The notes below the pieces were generated by a model. That model was not told the origin of the DNA and ran no database searches. It saw only the letters and a list, made by a program, of their open reading frames with translations. Positions 1 to 12,262 of a DNA stretch of 64,000 nucleotides are shown piece after piece. Each line of letters opens with the position of its first letter. The stretch's first letter is position 1. The translations under genes were made by a program, and so were the position numbers. Origin of the DNA: Paragordius varius (lineage: Eukaryota > Nematomorpha); NCBI GenBank assembly GCA_964247055.1, contig OZ176051.1, positions 6,510,001 to 6,574,000 of the forward strand. The letters are read 5' to 3'.

Positions 1-696
1 GTCTTTTTAATAAAAATTATTATTATCATAAATATTTTACCTAGTGGATATTAAATGCATAGTTATAACTGTAAATGGCTATAAAAGATCAAAAATACCT
101 TAAACCTTGTTTTTATCTTTAAAATTTCGAAATTATCAGCCTCGTAAAGAAAATAAATTATTATTGATGAGATGGTAATTTTTAAAAAACAAAAAACCGA
201 AAAATGGCTGTTTTGAGTGACATAAAAGAATAAAAAAAATATTTAACACAAAAAAACTTTCTTGTGTTATCTTTTTTGGACATTCATCACCATTTAAACA
301 AAGTTTGAGCTATTTTCATCCATTAGTTTTAAAGATATATTATTTAAAAAAATGTTCTCGTTTCGCGAGTTTGTAGCCATCTGTTTCTAATAATAACTGT
401 CGATGTAATACATATTAGTATACATTTTATAAAGTTTTTATTATTTTTTTATATTACAAATGGGCATTACTTGTATATTTTCAAAGAAAAACATTTTTAA
501 GTAAATTTTGATAAAGAGGGCGCATAATCAAAATTATCAAATTATACAAAATTCTTACAAGGAGTTATCATTTTTATTTCAGATTTCCTGTTAGAATAAT
601 ACTAAATATCAAATAATGCAAAAAACTCGAGTGGCAGAAATGTTGTCCAGTGTTATAGATAAGAGCTCCTCCTACCCTATCATATTTCGGATTTAT
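1..696. other. No gene recognised
   Basis: AT-rich sequence broken by stops in all frames. No exon with family similarity or convincing splice sites was seen. The gene whose first visible exon begins at 919 enters through an acceptor site, so its first exon (probably with a signal peptide) must lie here or off the left edge, but I could not identify it. Confidence 0.5.
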
Positions 697-805
697 GTCC
701 GTATAAAAAAAAATTTGTCCGTATAATCGAAAATTTGTCCGTATAAAAAAAAATTTGTCCGTTGAAAAAAAATTTGTCCGTTGAAAAAAAAATTTGTCCG
801 CCAAT
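697..805. repeat. Short tandem repeat, about 20-bp unit
   Basis: Five consecutive units of about 20 bp, each starting GTCCGTATAA or GTCCGTTGAA and followed by an A-run and TTT. The core GTCCGTATAA is also the subterminal sequence of the mariner-like MITE in this window (1129 and 20447), so the array looks like amplified transposon-end sequence. It lies just upstream of a degenerate element end at 902. Confidence 0.8.
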
Positions 806-902
806 TAAAAATTTTAATCTTTTGATTTTAACACTCTGTCTGTTATAAAAAAATTATGTCTGTTTGTTAAAAAATTCGTCCGGATAATTACATATTTTAC
901 TG
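806..902. mobile_element. End of a mariner-like MITE (degenerate)
   Basis: The sequence ends GTCCGGATAATTAC...TTTTACTG followed by TA. This is the reverse complement of the terminal repeat seen at 20447 (TA then CAGTAAAAATTGAAATTATA). No matching left end was found before the tandem array, so the copy is partial or rearranged. Confidence 0.55.
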
Positions 903-918
903 TATATGTATATAATAG

Positions 919-1093
919 AATCCACAACTATTACGCCAAAAACCAATATTATGCCTCGAATTGTGCCAGTAATTGAGGTTGAAAAAACTAATCCTGACCT
1001 AAACACGATAAAGCCCTTGGAATCATCAGGGTCAGTCGAGGGGAGTGTATCAGGATCTGCTACAAAACCAAACATCACTTTAATTAACTCTGG

Positions 1094-1131
<38 letters not shown>

Positions 1132-2566
1132 TAAAAATTGAAATTATACGGACAAAAAGTAAAAATATAAAGACAAATATTTTATCTATCTAAAAGACAA
1201 CTATAGTTTTTTAAACCTTAAAATCTCTCGTAAAACTATTTAGTTACAATTTTAAAATATAGATTTGATTGTGTTAGTAATATAGAATTCTATTTCAGAC
1301 TTTGCTACTTAAAACAATGAGTTATATTGAAATAAATCAAAATTCAAAAAGTATGGTTGTCTATTAAAAAAAAATATTTGTCTTTATATTTTTACATTTT
1401 GTCCGTATAATTTCAGTTAAATATTTGTATGCCAATTTGATTTTGATTAAATCATTGAATGTGTAATTTAGTTTTATCATGGTAGCAAAAAATGTTTTTT
1501 TTAAAATGAAATACTATAAAAATTCACCTATATAAAAGATAAACACCTTTTAAAACATTACCTTATACCTTTATTTAAAATATTTATCATAATTACCAAA
1601 TCCGTCATTTAAAGGTAATGTTTTCTATATTTACTTTTTTAAAAAAATTTATAATAAATTAATTAGGTTCAGGCGAACAAACAGAATCAACCACGGTTTC
1701 GACTGATAAAACTACGATCGTAATACCAAAAACCACAACATTAGAAAAAGGTTTGATAAATTTATTTTTTGCTTTTTATTAATTTAATTTTATCTTCCCG
1801 TAAACAGTGTCACATCTTGATGAATTATATATCTGGTAGAGGATTTTATGCTCATAGTTTTCGTTTTAATTCAGAAATTTGAACTTTTGAGGTCATTGTT
1901 AGGGGTGGGAAAATTTGCGCCTATTTTGCTTTATATATTTTTTATGAGAGCCAAACTCTTCACTCTAAAAATATGACTAAAAATATCAATAATGGGCTCC
2001 AAAAATCTCAATTTCACCCCTTTTTAAAATGAGCTATCTTCTTAAAAACTTATAAATGGGCCGTCGCGATTAGGTAGTTTATTACTCAAAAAAATATTTA
2101 TTAAAAATGTAAAATATTATTAAAAATTTAATTTTTGGTAAAATTTTGTAATTTATATTGTTGTATTTTTCGAGCAAAATTTTAGACCATAAATTTTATA
2201 ATGATGATATATTTTAACATATAAAATACCAGCTTTTGAAAACATTATGTACCTCTAGGGTATCTTTCCTTAAAAATTATTTTTGATCATAAGCAAACAT
2301 TTTAAAAAAAAATTCGTTAACCGAAAATCCAGTCAATACCGATCGCCAGACTTTTTGGAGCAGTTTTTCTATATTTTACTTTTTTAATAAATGCCCTATT
2401 TAATTAGGTTCAGGCGATCATACAGAATCAACCACGATTTCGTCTGATAAAACTACAATCGAAATACCAAAAACTACCACATTAGAAAAAGGTTAACTAA
2501 ATTAATTTTTTCGTAAAATGTTTTGCCATGAATGAACATAGATTCGAAATCTAATTAATGCTTTAT

Positions 2567-2605
<39 letters not shown>

Positions 2606-5600
2606 TATTTTAAGTTGGGTCTAACTGTATAAATAATTTTCTATTCGTAACCTCTTTTAAAGTCAAAATTTTTTTAAACAGTATTTATCACATCATACCT
2701 ATTACATGAAAAATGATGGGCACATAAACTCGATATTTAACTAAAATTATATAAAATTTTAAAAAATAAATTAATTTTCCGTTAACTAATATAGATTTAA
2801 GATTCAATATAATTTTATTATTATGCATTTACCCGTTAGGCCCGTTAAAATCTTTTGACAAGTTAGAAATCAAATCCTCCTATATTATTTTTATAAAAAT
2901 TTGTATTATAGTGGAATCGACAACTACTGTCGCTTATTCTCCAGAAACTACAACGCAAAAAATCGTAGATATTGATAATGACATTGAAGAACACATTCCA
3001 AATGTTAGAGCTGTGGTTACACGCACAACCACTATATCTGGTATTCATAAAATTTATTCTGATACCATTTCAATATAGTTTTTTATGAAAGCCAAGCTAT
3101 TGTAGCTAGTTATGAAAAATAGTTTAAAAAGGTTTTTGATTTTTAACTTAATTACAATTATGCAAATTTATTTATTTATTTGTTATGGCAGACGAAACAA
3201 CGGATTCTACAGCCCAATCAACCGAACAAACAACTGAAAATAGTTTATTAATTTTTTTTATTCCAATATTTAAATTATAGATGTTAAACACTGTAGAGGT
3301 ATGTCAATGTTTTAGATAAATGTCAATTTGATTTGATTTAATATATATATTGATTATAGCTAAAAGTATTAGCGCCACCGAATTGAGATCAGCTTATGCA
3401 AATCGTACTAATATACTTCCTAATGGTATGGCTTTTAATTAAAAACTTTCCACCAAAAATCCAACACTTTTCGAATATTCGCTATTTTTTCTTTTTTCTT
3501 ATAAAATATTATATAAAATGTTTTTATATATATTTTGCATATTCGATGAAAGGAATTTTTTACGGACAAGAATTATGCAATGCCCATCGAGGATTTTACA
3601 ATTTACGACTAAGCAAAAGAAGTTTACGGTATATTTTATCGTTTTTCCCTCTTCCCCCAATCATGAAATTATATGAAATCGATATATACCAACAGCGCTT
3701 TTTAAAATTAAACGCTTATTATCTTTAAAATATGAAATCAAAAATAATCTGACTTTTAGGTAAATTTAATTTTTTAAAGAAATGAAGAGCGTTTAGGTAT
3801 ATAAAAAAGAAAACGAGCACATTGCCTAAACTATTATTTCTTAATAAAATTCTTTCTGGGTTCAGACCTACGCTTCGTTTCCACAAAAGTGAATTACGTC
3901 TTTAAAACTGTCAGCCATAAAATCTCATAGGTATCAGAAGCCTAATTATAGATACATTAAAGCAGACTAGCTTTGGGAACGAAAGGTGTTAATTAACTCA
4001 ACATTTAGGGGATGAAAATTATTGGAATCCCGTCATTAACAATTAAATATTATGTAAAATAGATGTAACCCCAATTTATCCATAGATAATCACACGTAGA
4101 AATCAAATAATTGTTAAAATGAACCATTTATATAGTTTTTGAGATGGTAGGGTTATGTTACATTACTGTTTTTTATGGTTATTAGTAATGTTTTATTATC
4201 AACTGATGGTAATACCGAGTGTCACAATGTTTTAAAAGCTCACATTTGCGCTAACTTTGATTTACAAAATAATCGTCATGAAGTTTTGCAAAACACAGAT
4301 GTTCAAAATCTTTTGACATTAGCAAGAATACCTACACCTTATCAAATACGTGTCTCTAATGAAGAGGTAATATATTTTAATTTTCTTGTGTAAAAATAAT
4401 TTAGTTTATAGAAATATTGTGATTAAAAATTTAGATTATTTGTGAAATATGCAATATAACTAAAATGAATCACATTCTGATATCAAACTATGAAAATCCC
4501 TATATTAGCTCCATCGTATCCTTTGGAGACTGTAATAAGGTATATTATATATTCTTTAAAGCGCTCGACTACTGATTTTTATGACTGTTTTAAAATTATA
4601 CTTTCTTGAACCATATTGCCTTTATAAAAAAACCTTAAAATATGAAATGCGCCAAAATATATTTTAATGGTTAAATATGTTTGAAATATGGCTAATACAA
4701 TTATCTCTTATTTTAAAAAATCTAAAAAATTTAAAACAACTAAGATAGTCTAATTTAATTAAATCCATCGTTTGGAGTTAGATTAAATTTGAATATTTAA
4801 AATTGGTCAAGTTTGGGTTAAGTATTAACCTCATGGGTATATTAAAATGCAGTTAATAAAAATTTGAGCTAAGTTAATTCATAAGAATATTAGTTTACGA
4901 TATGATTTATTATTTGGTTTTATGTTAATTTAAAACAAAATTTTAATTAAATATATTAAAATATAGGTAATTTTGGATATTTAAAAACACATTTTAATGA
5001 TTTTGACGTGTAAATAATATATTTCAAACGCCAGTTTAAACGTCAAAAATAATAAATTTTTTATTTTTAATCCAAGTCAAACCATTTTTTTTAATTTAAT
5101 TAAATCATGTTTTTTCGATTTTATGGAAAAAAGGAGCATATAACAAATTTTTATGGCAGATGAACCGAAAGAACAGAACCATTTTAATAAAAAAAATAAT
5201 GAACCCGCAAAAAATGAATTTTGGTAAAGATAATCTCTGGGAATAATATTCGATCAATTATTTTTTCTAGAAAAACTGGTGGGAACCGCACAAAATGTTA
5301 GGAATCAAAATGCTTCTCAAATTAATTAAAACATCATTAGAACACCTTGAAACATTGTGTGAAAAATGAATGCCTTTATTTTTTTAACAATAAATTACCT
5401 TTAGGGTGGTTTTATCCCAAAGCGATTTGAAATTTATATCTTAAAAAGTATTTAAGCTATTAAGCCGAAAAAATATGCTTTCCTTAGTCTTTTAGGGTCA
5501 TTTTACATTTTTTTTAAAAAAAAATCATTTATTTTTAAAAAAAATGTAAAATTGTTAAAAATCCTTATGTCAAACTTTTTTGCCGCCTTTTTCTATATTT

Positions 5601-6159
5601 TTCAATCGGATGCAACAGGAAAATAAATGTATAATGTGGTTAAACAATGTAAACAATTAACTTTAAAAAGGTTTCAGGCTACTTACCAGCAAAAACATTA
5701 AATAATTCGATTTTAATATCGGCTGTTTGTTTCAATCGTGTTTTGGAGCGATTCTAGAAATCACAAAAAAATATAAGCTTTTTTATCTAAAGAACAATGT
5801 TTGATAATTACATTTTTAATGAATTTAAAACTACCCCAAAAGGTAAACTAGGAAAAAAGTGAAAAAGTAGTGAAGTTTAAAAAATAATTAAAAGTATAAT
5901 AAATTTAGGTTATATTACTTGAAAATTCATATCAACTATATAATAACTAATTTTGTATTATTATTATTATTAGGTTGTTTTGAAACAAAAAACAGATGGG
6001 CTCAAGATTGAAAAATATAATGGAGATCAATTAGTTTATGAGAATTTATATCCGAAACACATTTTAGTTAAAGTAGTAACGGAACCACAACAATCCATAA
6101 AGATAAAACCTGAACAGCCTGAATTAATTTTGTCTAAGGAAATAATTCAATGCAACTAA
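919..6159 (+). CDS. Ser/Thr-rich protein with Cys-containing C-terminal region, unknown family (5' partial)
   Basis: Eleven exons read in one frame: 919-1092, 1667-1750, 2408-2491, 2912-3040, 3192-3242, 3281-3298 (18 nt), 3360-3425, 3553-3628, 4186-4366, 4435-4539, 5974-6159, ending TAA. This gives about 384 residues. The first seven exons all start and end in phase 1 and encode short Thr/Ser-rich, mucin-like segments (for example GEQTESTTVSTDKTT), likely O-glycosylated if secreted. Exons 2 and 3 are near-identical 84-bp copies. The C-terminal part has eight cysteines (KHCR, ELCN, TECH, HICA, IICEIC, GDC, IQC), suggesting a disulfide-bonded extracellular domain, but I do not recognise the family. 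The signal peptide exon is missing. An AATAAA lies 40 bp after the stop. Secretion is inferred from composition only. Confidence 0.6.
1094..1128. repeat. (TA)n microsatellite abutting a 5' splice site
   Basis: An uninterrupted TA dinucleotide run begins within a few bases of the donor of the exon ending at 1092 and runs into the mariner-like MITE at 1129. Confidence 0.85.
1129..1420. mobile_element. Mariner-like MITE, older copy
   Basis: Starts TA-CAGTAAAAATTGAAATTA and ends with the inverted GTCCGTATAATTTCAG. The interior matches the copy at 20447-20712 along its length, including the shared motifs TTGATTGTGTTAG and ATGAGTTATATTGAAATAAA. The right terminus has decayed. It lies in the first visible intron of the 919-6159 gene. 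Confidence 0.75.
1620..2491 (+). repeat. Duplicated exon plus flanking intron
   Basis: The exons at 1667-1750 and 2408-2491 are both 84 bp with the same phase, and most codons are identical (GEQTESTTVS versus GDHTESTTIS, then a nearly identical IPKTTTLEK). Similarity extends into the upstream introns (TCTATATTTACTTTTTT and TCTATATTTTACTTTTTT about 45 bp before each acceptor). This indicates segmental exon duplication. Confidence 0.85.
2571..2602. repeat. (TA)n microsatellite
   Basis: Perfect AT dinucleotide run in the intron between the third and fourth visible exons of the first gene. Confidence 0.85.
5395..5846. mobile_element. MITE family A, copy 1
   Basis: About 450 bp bounded by inverted ends TTACCTTTAGGGTGGTTTTA and (reverse complement) TTACCTTTTGGGGTAGTTTT. 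Interior landmarks shared with the other copies are GCAACAGG, TACCAGCAAAAA, TTTCAATCGTGTTTTGGAGC and AACAATGTTTGATAAT. No coding capacity. It sits in the last intron of the first gene. Confidence 0.85.
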
Positions 6160-7694
6160 TTATTTTTTTATGATGGGTCATTAATACTCTTAACCAACAA
6201 TAAATATTTATGGATGTTATTGATAATTTGGGATTCTCATATCAAATCAATAAAATTTGTTGTTTTGTCAATTATTAATCAATGTTACTTGGAATAAATC
6301 ATGTTTTTATTCTATCATCATTAACCCAAAACTATTAACTTTTTTTGTGATAATTTTTATAAATTTCTCACAACTTGTGGTTAAGTTTTTATCTAAACCT
6401 ACCCTCAGAATTAGATAAAAGCTTTTTATTCTAGAAATCTCGCACCAAATCATATAAGGTAATAAGGCTATTATAATAAAACTTCTGTTTTAAATGGGTT
6501 AGAGCGATTATTTAATAAATGACTTGTTAGTGTTCGATTATTAAAATATGATATATATATATGTATGAACTTTATTGTTAATTTTTATTCTAAAAATAAT
6601 ATAATTAGGTAGGCAATCGAAACATGGTAGTATTTATGAATTCCAAAACATCATAGGCTTATAATGCACTTATCTTTTCAAATGTGTTTTCTATCCAATA
6701 AAAACAAAGCTTAGTAAAAACCGCTTGACAAATAAGCTAGGATGCTGTTAAAAGGGTTATCATCATACGCAAATTATCCTTCTCTTTTTTAGTGCATAAT
6801 ACACTTTGGTCCTTGTTACGTTAAAAATATATATTACCTTGGTTGTGAATGCAAATTATTTTATTTATACTTATTATCTTTAACAACGTTTAAATCAGAC
6901 AACTTTATCCTTGTGAATGCAATAACCAAATTTCCTAATGTATATAAGGAATCATTGTAACACACAGAAAACATTATATTATTCAGTTTTGTTATACTAA
7001 ATAAATATATATATCCTTTTTTTATATTAGATGCTTCCATAGATTAGTAAAAAATAAAATATCTTGTTTTCCGATGTAAACTTTCCAAACGTACTTATCA
7101 GCTACCTTTAACTCTGAAAACAGCTTTGATGATAAATAAACTTTATACTTAAAATGTAACAAATTAGTAAAATGCTTAATATTGCCTTCGGTGATTATTA
7201 AAAAAGGCATGAAACCATTTGATTCGAATCATAAATCATTTATTGTAGCTAACTAACAGCAGATGAATTTATATGTTTTTTTAAAACATTTATTTTGCAA
7301 GAAATTCTTATACAAAGGGACATATAAAAGCAAGAATTCGGCTCAACTTTTATACCATGTATACAAAGGAATATATAAAACTTATTGTTTAAAAACGGAA
7401 TATAGGTTGATACCGATACAAATTTATTATTTTTTAAGTTAAGTTAATCGTAATTTCAATATTACAAAATGCCCAAAAATGTATATAATTGTTTATTAAT
7501 GAATTACTAGTAAGTAATGATTGAAAAATGATGAAATATATAATGAAATATATTTACAATAAAGGAGGTGCACTTATAAAAGAGACATGTTTTGGTCATG
7601 TTCATTAATCACAAAAATGGAGTATAAAATATTTCAATCATTATATAATGTTTGTTTGGTGGCAATGTTGTTGATAAAAAGAGGGAGCAAATAA
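6160..7694. other. Spacer between convergent genes
   Basis: Tail-to-tail spacer between the gene ending at 6159 (+) and the PDI gene ending at 7695 (-). An AATAAA at 6199-6204 is the likely polyadenylation signal of the first gene. The rest is AT-rich and I see no gene; the longest open stretch on the minus strand (7022-7210) has no family resemblance. Confidence 0.6.
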
Positions 7695-10600
7695 TTACAA
7701 TTCAGCCTTTTTGGGTTTTCCTTTACGATCATATCCCTTAAGTTCGTTAGTTGCGTGTTTTGCAATAAACTTTATAAAATCATTGACTTCTCTGGCACCC
7801 TTATTACGATAAAAATAATTCAATATATGATCTGTATCAAGTGTTCGCATGAATATTGTCGTTTATAAAAGTCATGCTTTTTAAAGTAACGCCATTATAA
7901 AAATATTTTTGTTTTATTTAAAGTCCTGATTATTTAAAATTCAAACCAATTCTCTAAGTCAATAATGTTGTTTCAATAAGACTTTTATATTTAGCGCCAA
8001 TATGCCCTATTATTCTAAACCACTATTAGGGCCAATATATTGAATTATATCCTGATAGATAATAATATAAAAAAAATAAATAATTATTCCCATATAAATA
8101 AATAATCGTTTTTGACCTTATATGGGAAAACAGAATTTAAAAAATTGTATATGCCCGATTAAGTTATACTTCATATCGGAGGGGTTTATTTCCTTCACCA
8201 GCTGGCACAAAGTAAAGCGTTGGAAATCTATGGTGGATAGACAAATGTATTATATGTATATTAAATTTAATATAGGCAACAATTGAGACAATAATAATTA
8301 ATTTATTTTTATCATAATTCACTTAATTTATAAACTTTCTAATCTAAAACTAGGACATTTTTCATGAAATATATATATATAAATACCCTTTAACATCAAA
8401 ATCGGATGGGACATCGTTTGATGTTGCATCCATCTTTGATATTACGATTTCCGATTCATCTTTTAGCTATGAACAAACATTATGATAATTATTAAATATT
8501 AGCGCTTAATAAAAAAAATTACTTAAAATAGAAATAATTGGTATAACTAAGATTGGGTATTTAGTAAATATCATATTTAAAAACTAGTTAAAGGGCTTAT
8601 AAATGCATAAGAAGTACATCATCAATAATTTATAATATGTGTCTTACTGAATAAAATTTTTTTACTTTTTTACATTATATATGCTGTTTTTACAACACGT
8701 AAAAAAGTAATGTTCAATTTTATCATTGTTTTATGAAAACGGTCACATATTTATTTGTAACCCTAACCCCCAAAAAAATATTTATTCAACCAATCTCAAG
8801 AAAATATAGATGTAAAATATAAATGTCTGTGGAGTATATGTCAAAGAATACTTTTTCGGCTAGTTCAGCGTAAATGGGCGTTAATTTTTTGCAATGACCA
8901 CACCATGGAGCATAAAATTCAATCAACACATCTTTGGTAGAGTCTCTCACCACATCATCAAAATTAATCCCAACCACAACCTATTCATGAGAATAAAAAC
9001 ATAACTTGAGTTATATTGATTAAAAAAGCAACATATAAAAAGTTAATATAATATTAATTTGTAAATCTATCGATAGTCATGTGTATAAAAAAGTGTAATC
9101 ACATTTTATGTATTTCTGTTTTATTTGCATAAATTAACAAGTTTTTATGTAGGAAATATGCAAGAAACATAGTTGTTAACACACATATAATTCATTTATT
9201 CCAATAATTGATATAGAAGGAGTGTTAAAAACAAATGTCTTCGCGGGCCGCATTTGGGAAATATGGGCATTAACAATATTATGTTTTAGACATAAGATTA
9301 TAAAACAACTATTTATTTAACCATTTTTTGCTAGATTATCAGAAATATGTTTAAAATTTTTTTTCTTAGATTTCGTAAAATTTTGTGTTGGAATTTTCGC
9401 GGGCCGCGTGTTGGCTGCTTTGATATAAAACCATTATTACTTTTACAAATAATATTTTTTTAAAATCAATCTTTATTACTTTGCAGATTATAAATGTGAC
9501 AAGTTCAACTTATCAAAAACATAAATAAATGATTATCAATAAACCTTAACGTGACCCTCATCTTCAGCTATGGGTTGGGATTTAAGGTAAGGCGTAATTT
9601 TACCAGCCAAAAACTCTGTCATAAATTCTTGGAAAGCTGCTTCGCTATATAAGATATACAATAAAATAAAGTAAAAATAATAGGTTAAAATAAATAAAAA
9701 TGAAAGTAATTAATTATGTGGTGAGAGTATAAGTAATATAAATAAAATTAAAGGTAAATTTAACGAATGTAAATTGAAATTTAGACTTAAAAACCTAAAT
9801 ATATAGTAGGAAGAATGAATAAATATAATTACATTTCCCCCAAAAACTTTCATATAATATGCATTTTCAAGTAAATATATATTTACCTAAATTCTTCTTC
9901 CATTTTGTACTTTTTGCCGTCTTTGAAACATCCCACGTAAGGTTTGAGCTCAAAAGTATTTACACCAGGCTCATGTACTTGAGACATATCAAACCCAAAC
10001 TCCGTCAATTCATGTTCGAAAGTAGTTAAATCGGATATGCCTACCAAGGTTTGTTCTCGACTAACTTGAGCTTTATTGAGTGCACGTACAACACTAATCA
10101 AACGAAACAAATGTTATATCATTGTTGTTATTGGGTAATATCTTAGAATTTGATTTTAAAAAATTAATATACATTCGAAAAAATTTTGATAAATGATGTG
10201 TAGTATCTTTCAAGTGAATAAGATAAAATGAAATAAAATCCAAAATTTAGTTGTTTTGACATGACTAATATGGTCTGACCACTTGTGAAGAAATTCATTA
10301 AGACAGTTACTGTGCTAGTTTAAGAAAATAATCAACCAGTCGTAAAATTTATTGTAATAAAATCAAATTATGATATATTTTGAAACTATGGAAGTTGTTT
10401 TGAATGATTAACATTAGTAGGTTAAATTCAAGCTTAAATTTTGCGTTTGTGGTATCTATCCGTAAAAACTGCATTTACAAGCGGTCAAAAACACAAACCT
10501 AATTTTTTATGTTATGTAGCACCACCAGAGAATATTTGAGTATAAACTTAAAAAATCTTTTGGTATAATTACCGATTTCTCCAGAAATTGGAATACTTAG

Positions 10601-11860
10601 CATTATGAGCGTAATCAATGGCAAAGTAAACGACACAATGTGACGTGTGTCCGGTAAATAATTTGATATTATCTCTATCTCTCACATCGGCCAAAGCGGG
10701 TCTAAAAAATATATTAATATACATAATTTGATATCAAACATTTGTTAATTTGTTTTAGTTACACCTAATATACATAATTTTTATACATGAAATTAATTGA
10801 AAGGGGACTGAAATAAATGATAAAAGCAAATTACCAATCCAAAATTTTTTAAGGTTTAATTAAATTAAATCAATCTACATATGGATAATAAAAAATAATA
10901 GCAAACATCCATTATATAATTTAAAATTTAATTTTAAATTTTTTAAAAAAAACCAACAAATAGAGAGACTTACAAATGATCATTGACAAAAGATTCCATT
11001 TTACTTTTCTTGATTGGATATTCTGTTTCGTATGTTTTTGGTTGTAATTTGTTTTGGAAATTAATTGGTTGGTAAATGATAAGTTTTCTAGTAGCAAAAA
11101 TATTTTAAAATTATATAGGTTGAGCTAAGATATGTTTTATAAATACATTTAATGTATTTAAAAATGATACCCTTTATTAGGCGATTTTTCATCATCAATC
11201 AAACCCAATTTATAATAATCGCGATATTCCTTGGCAAAATTTTTAAAGTCATCAGTTTCCTTTCCATATGCTAATTATAAATAAAAATAATTTGATAGAT
11301 AATAAATTTTAAACAAGAGTTAAGAAAATAGATTCTTACCAATTATGTGATATTCATTTAGCAAGGCCTCTTTTGTAGGATTAAGTTCAAATGGTGGCAA
11401 AAGTTTATGTTTAATAAATTTAATAATTGCTTCCTTTGATCGATCAATATTAACATCCTCAAATTTTCCGTTGGTAACAAATTTTAAAGTTGGATATCCG
11501 GAAACACCTTGTTCGGTACATCTAGATTGCAAAGTTTCATCAGTACAATCAACCTTAAAAAAATAATTTGGTATAAAATATTATAAAAAAAGTAACAAAT
11601 TATTCTTACCTTGGCAATAATGTCAACAATGTTTTCGCTAGCTAACGAGGCGGCTGCTTCACCCAATATCGGTTTTAGATGCTTACAATGACCGCACCTA
11701 CAAATAATCATGAAAAATACCATGGGGCGTAAAACATAACAAATCTTTGGTCAGCATTCAAAACATCGTCTTCAAAATTTTTGACTTCAATAACGGAACC
11801 ATCATATTCACGGGCAAATGCAAACCGCAAAAAAACTGATATCAAAAATATGTTGAACAT
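7695..11860 (-). CDS. PDIA3: Protein disulfide isomerase A3-like (ERp57)
   Basis: Twelve exons: 11860-11721, 11697-11610, 11553-11340, 11270-11171, 11087-10974, 10701-10573, 10093-9887, 9644-9545, 8980-8852, 8466-8387, 8227-8170, 7799-7695; 487 residues, as expected for the family. Residues 1-16 form a signal peptide ([16 protein letters not shown]). Domain order is a-b-b'-a': first active site CGHC at 48-51, second at 391-394, each with its cis-Pro motif (GYPT, GFPT), and the b' segment YSNFWRNR matches ERp57. The C-terminus KAEL is a KDEL-type ER retention signal. Known role: oxidising and isomerising disulfides of glycoproteins in the ER lumen. The ATG follows an in-frame TAA directly. Intron 1 is only 23 nt (11698-11720) and splits the Trp codon of the first active site. 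Confidence 0.95.
9236..9412. mobile_element. hAT-like MITE fragment
   Basis: Lies in PDIA3 intron 8. It is bounded by inverted GC-rich motifs CGCGGGCCGC in otherwise AT-only sequence and shares AATATGGGCATTAA with the hAT-like copies at 27277 and 45922. The terminal CAGG ends are not recognisable. Confidence 0.55.
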
Positions 11861-12055
11861 TTACCAAAATTATGACGAACTGGATAAAAAAACGTGGATG
11901 CTATTTAATTCCCGAAGGAAAATAGTACGGGTTAATAGGCAATGGCAATGTGGCAAATTATAAAATTATTTTCGGTAGATGAAAAAATAATTTATTATGA
12001 TTGAACATTGGTATTTCTAATAACATTTTGTTATAGTTTTATAGAGCGATTAAAT

Positions 12056-12262
12056 ATTTGAATATTTAAAAAATTAAGTTATTAAGCTGAATTTAAAGTA
12101 TGCTTTCAGTCTGGAGCATCATACAAAAATAATTTTTATTTAAAATTTCAAACCTCATCTCAAACTTTTTTGCCGCTTTTTTTATAAATTTATTAAATCT
12201 AATGCAACAGGCAAAATGTAATACTATGGTTAGAAAATATAAAATAATTAACTTTGGTTTAA
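12056..12262. mobile_element. MITE family A, truncated copy
   Basis: Matches the left half of the family: ATTAAGCTGAATTTAAAGTA, CTCAAACTTTTTTGCCGC, ATGCAACAGGC, AATAATTAACTTTGG. Neither terminal repeat is recognisable. Confidence 0.6.

Noticed and set aside
574-804. Minus-strand repetitive ORF rich in Phe and Thr
   Set aside because: It is a translation of the 20-bp tandem repeat, not a gene.
7022-7210. Minus-strand 62-codon ORF in the first intergenic spacer
   Set aside because: Composition is typical of AT-rich noise, it has no homology I recognise, and it lies in likely 3' flanking sequence.
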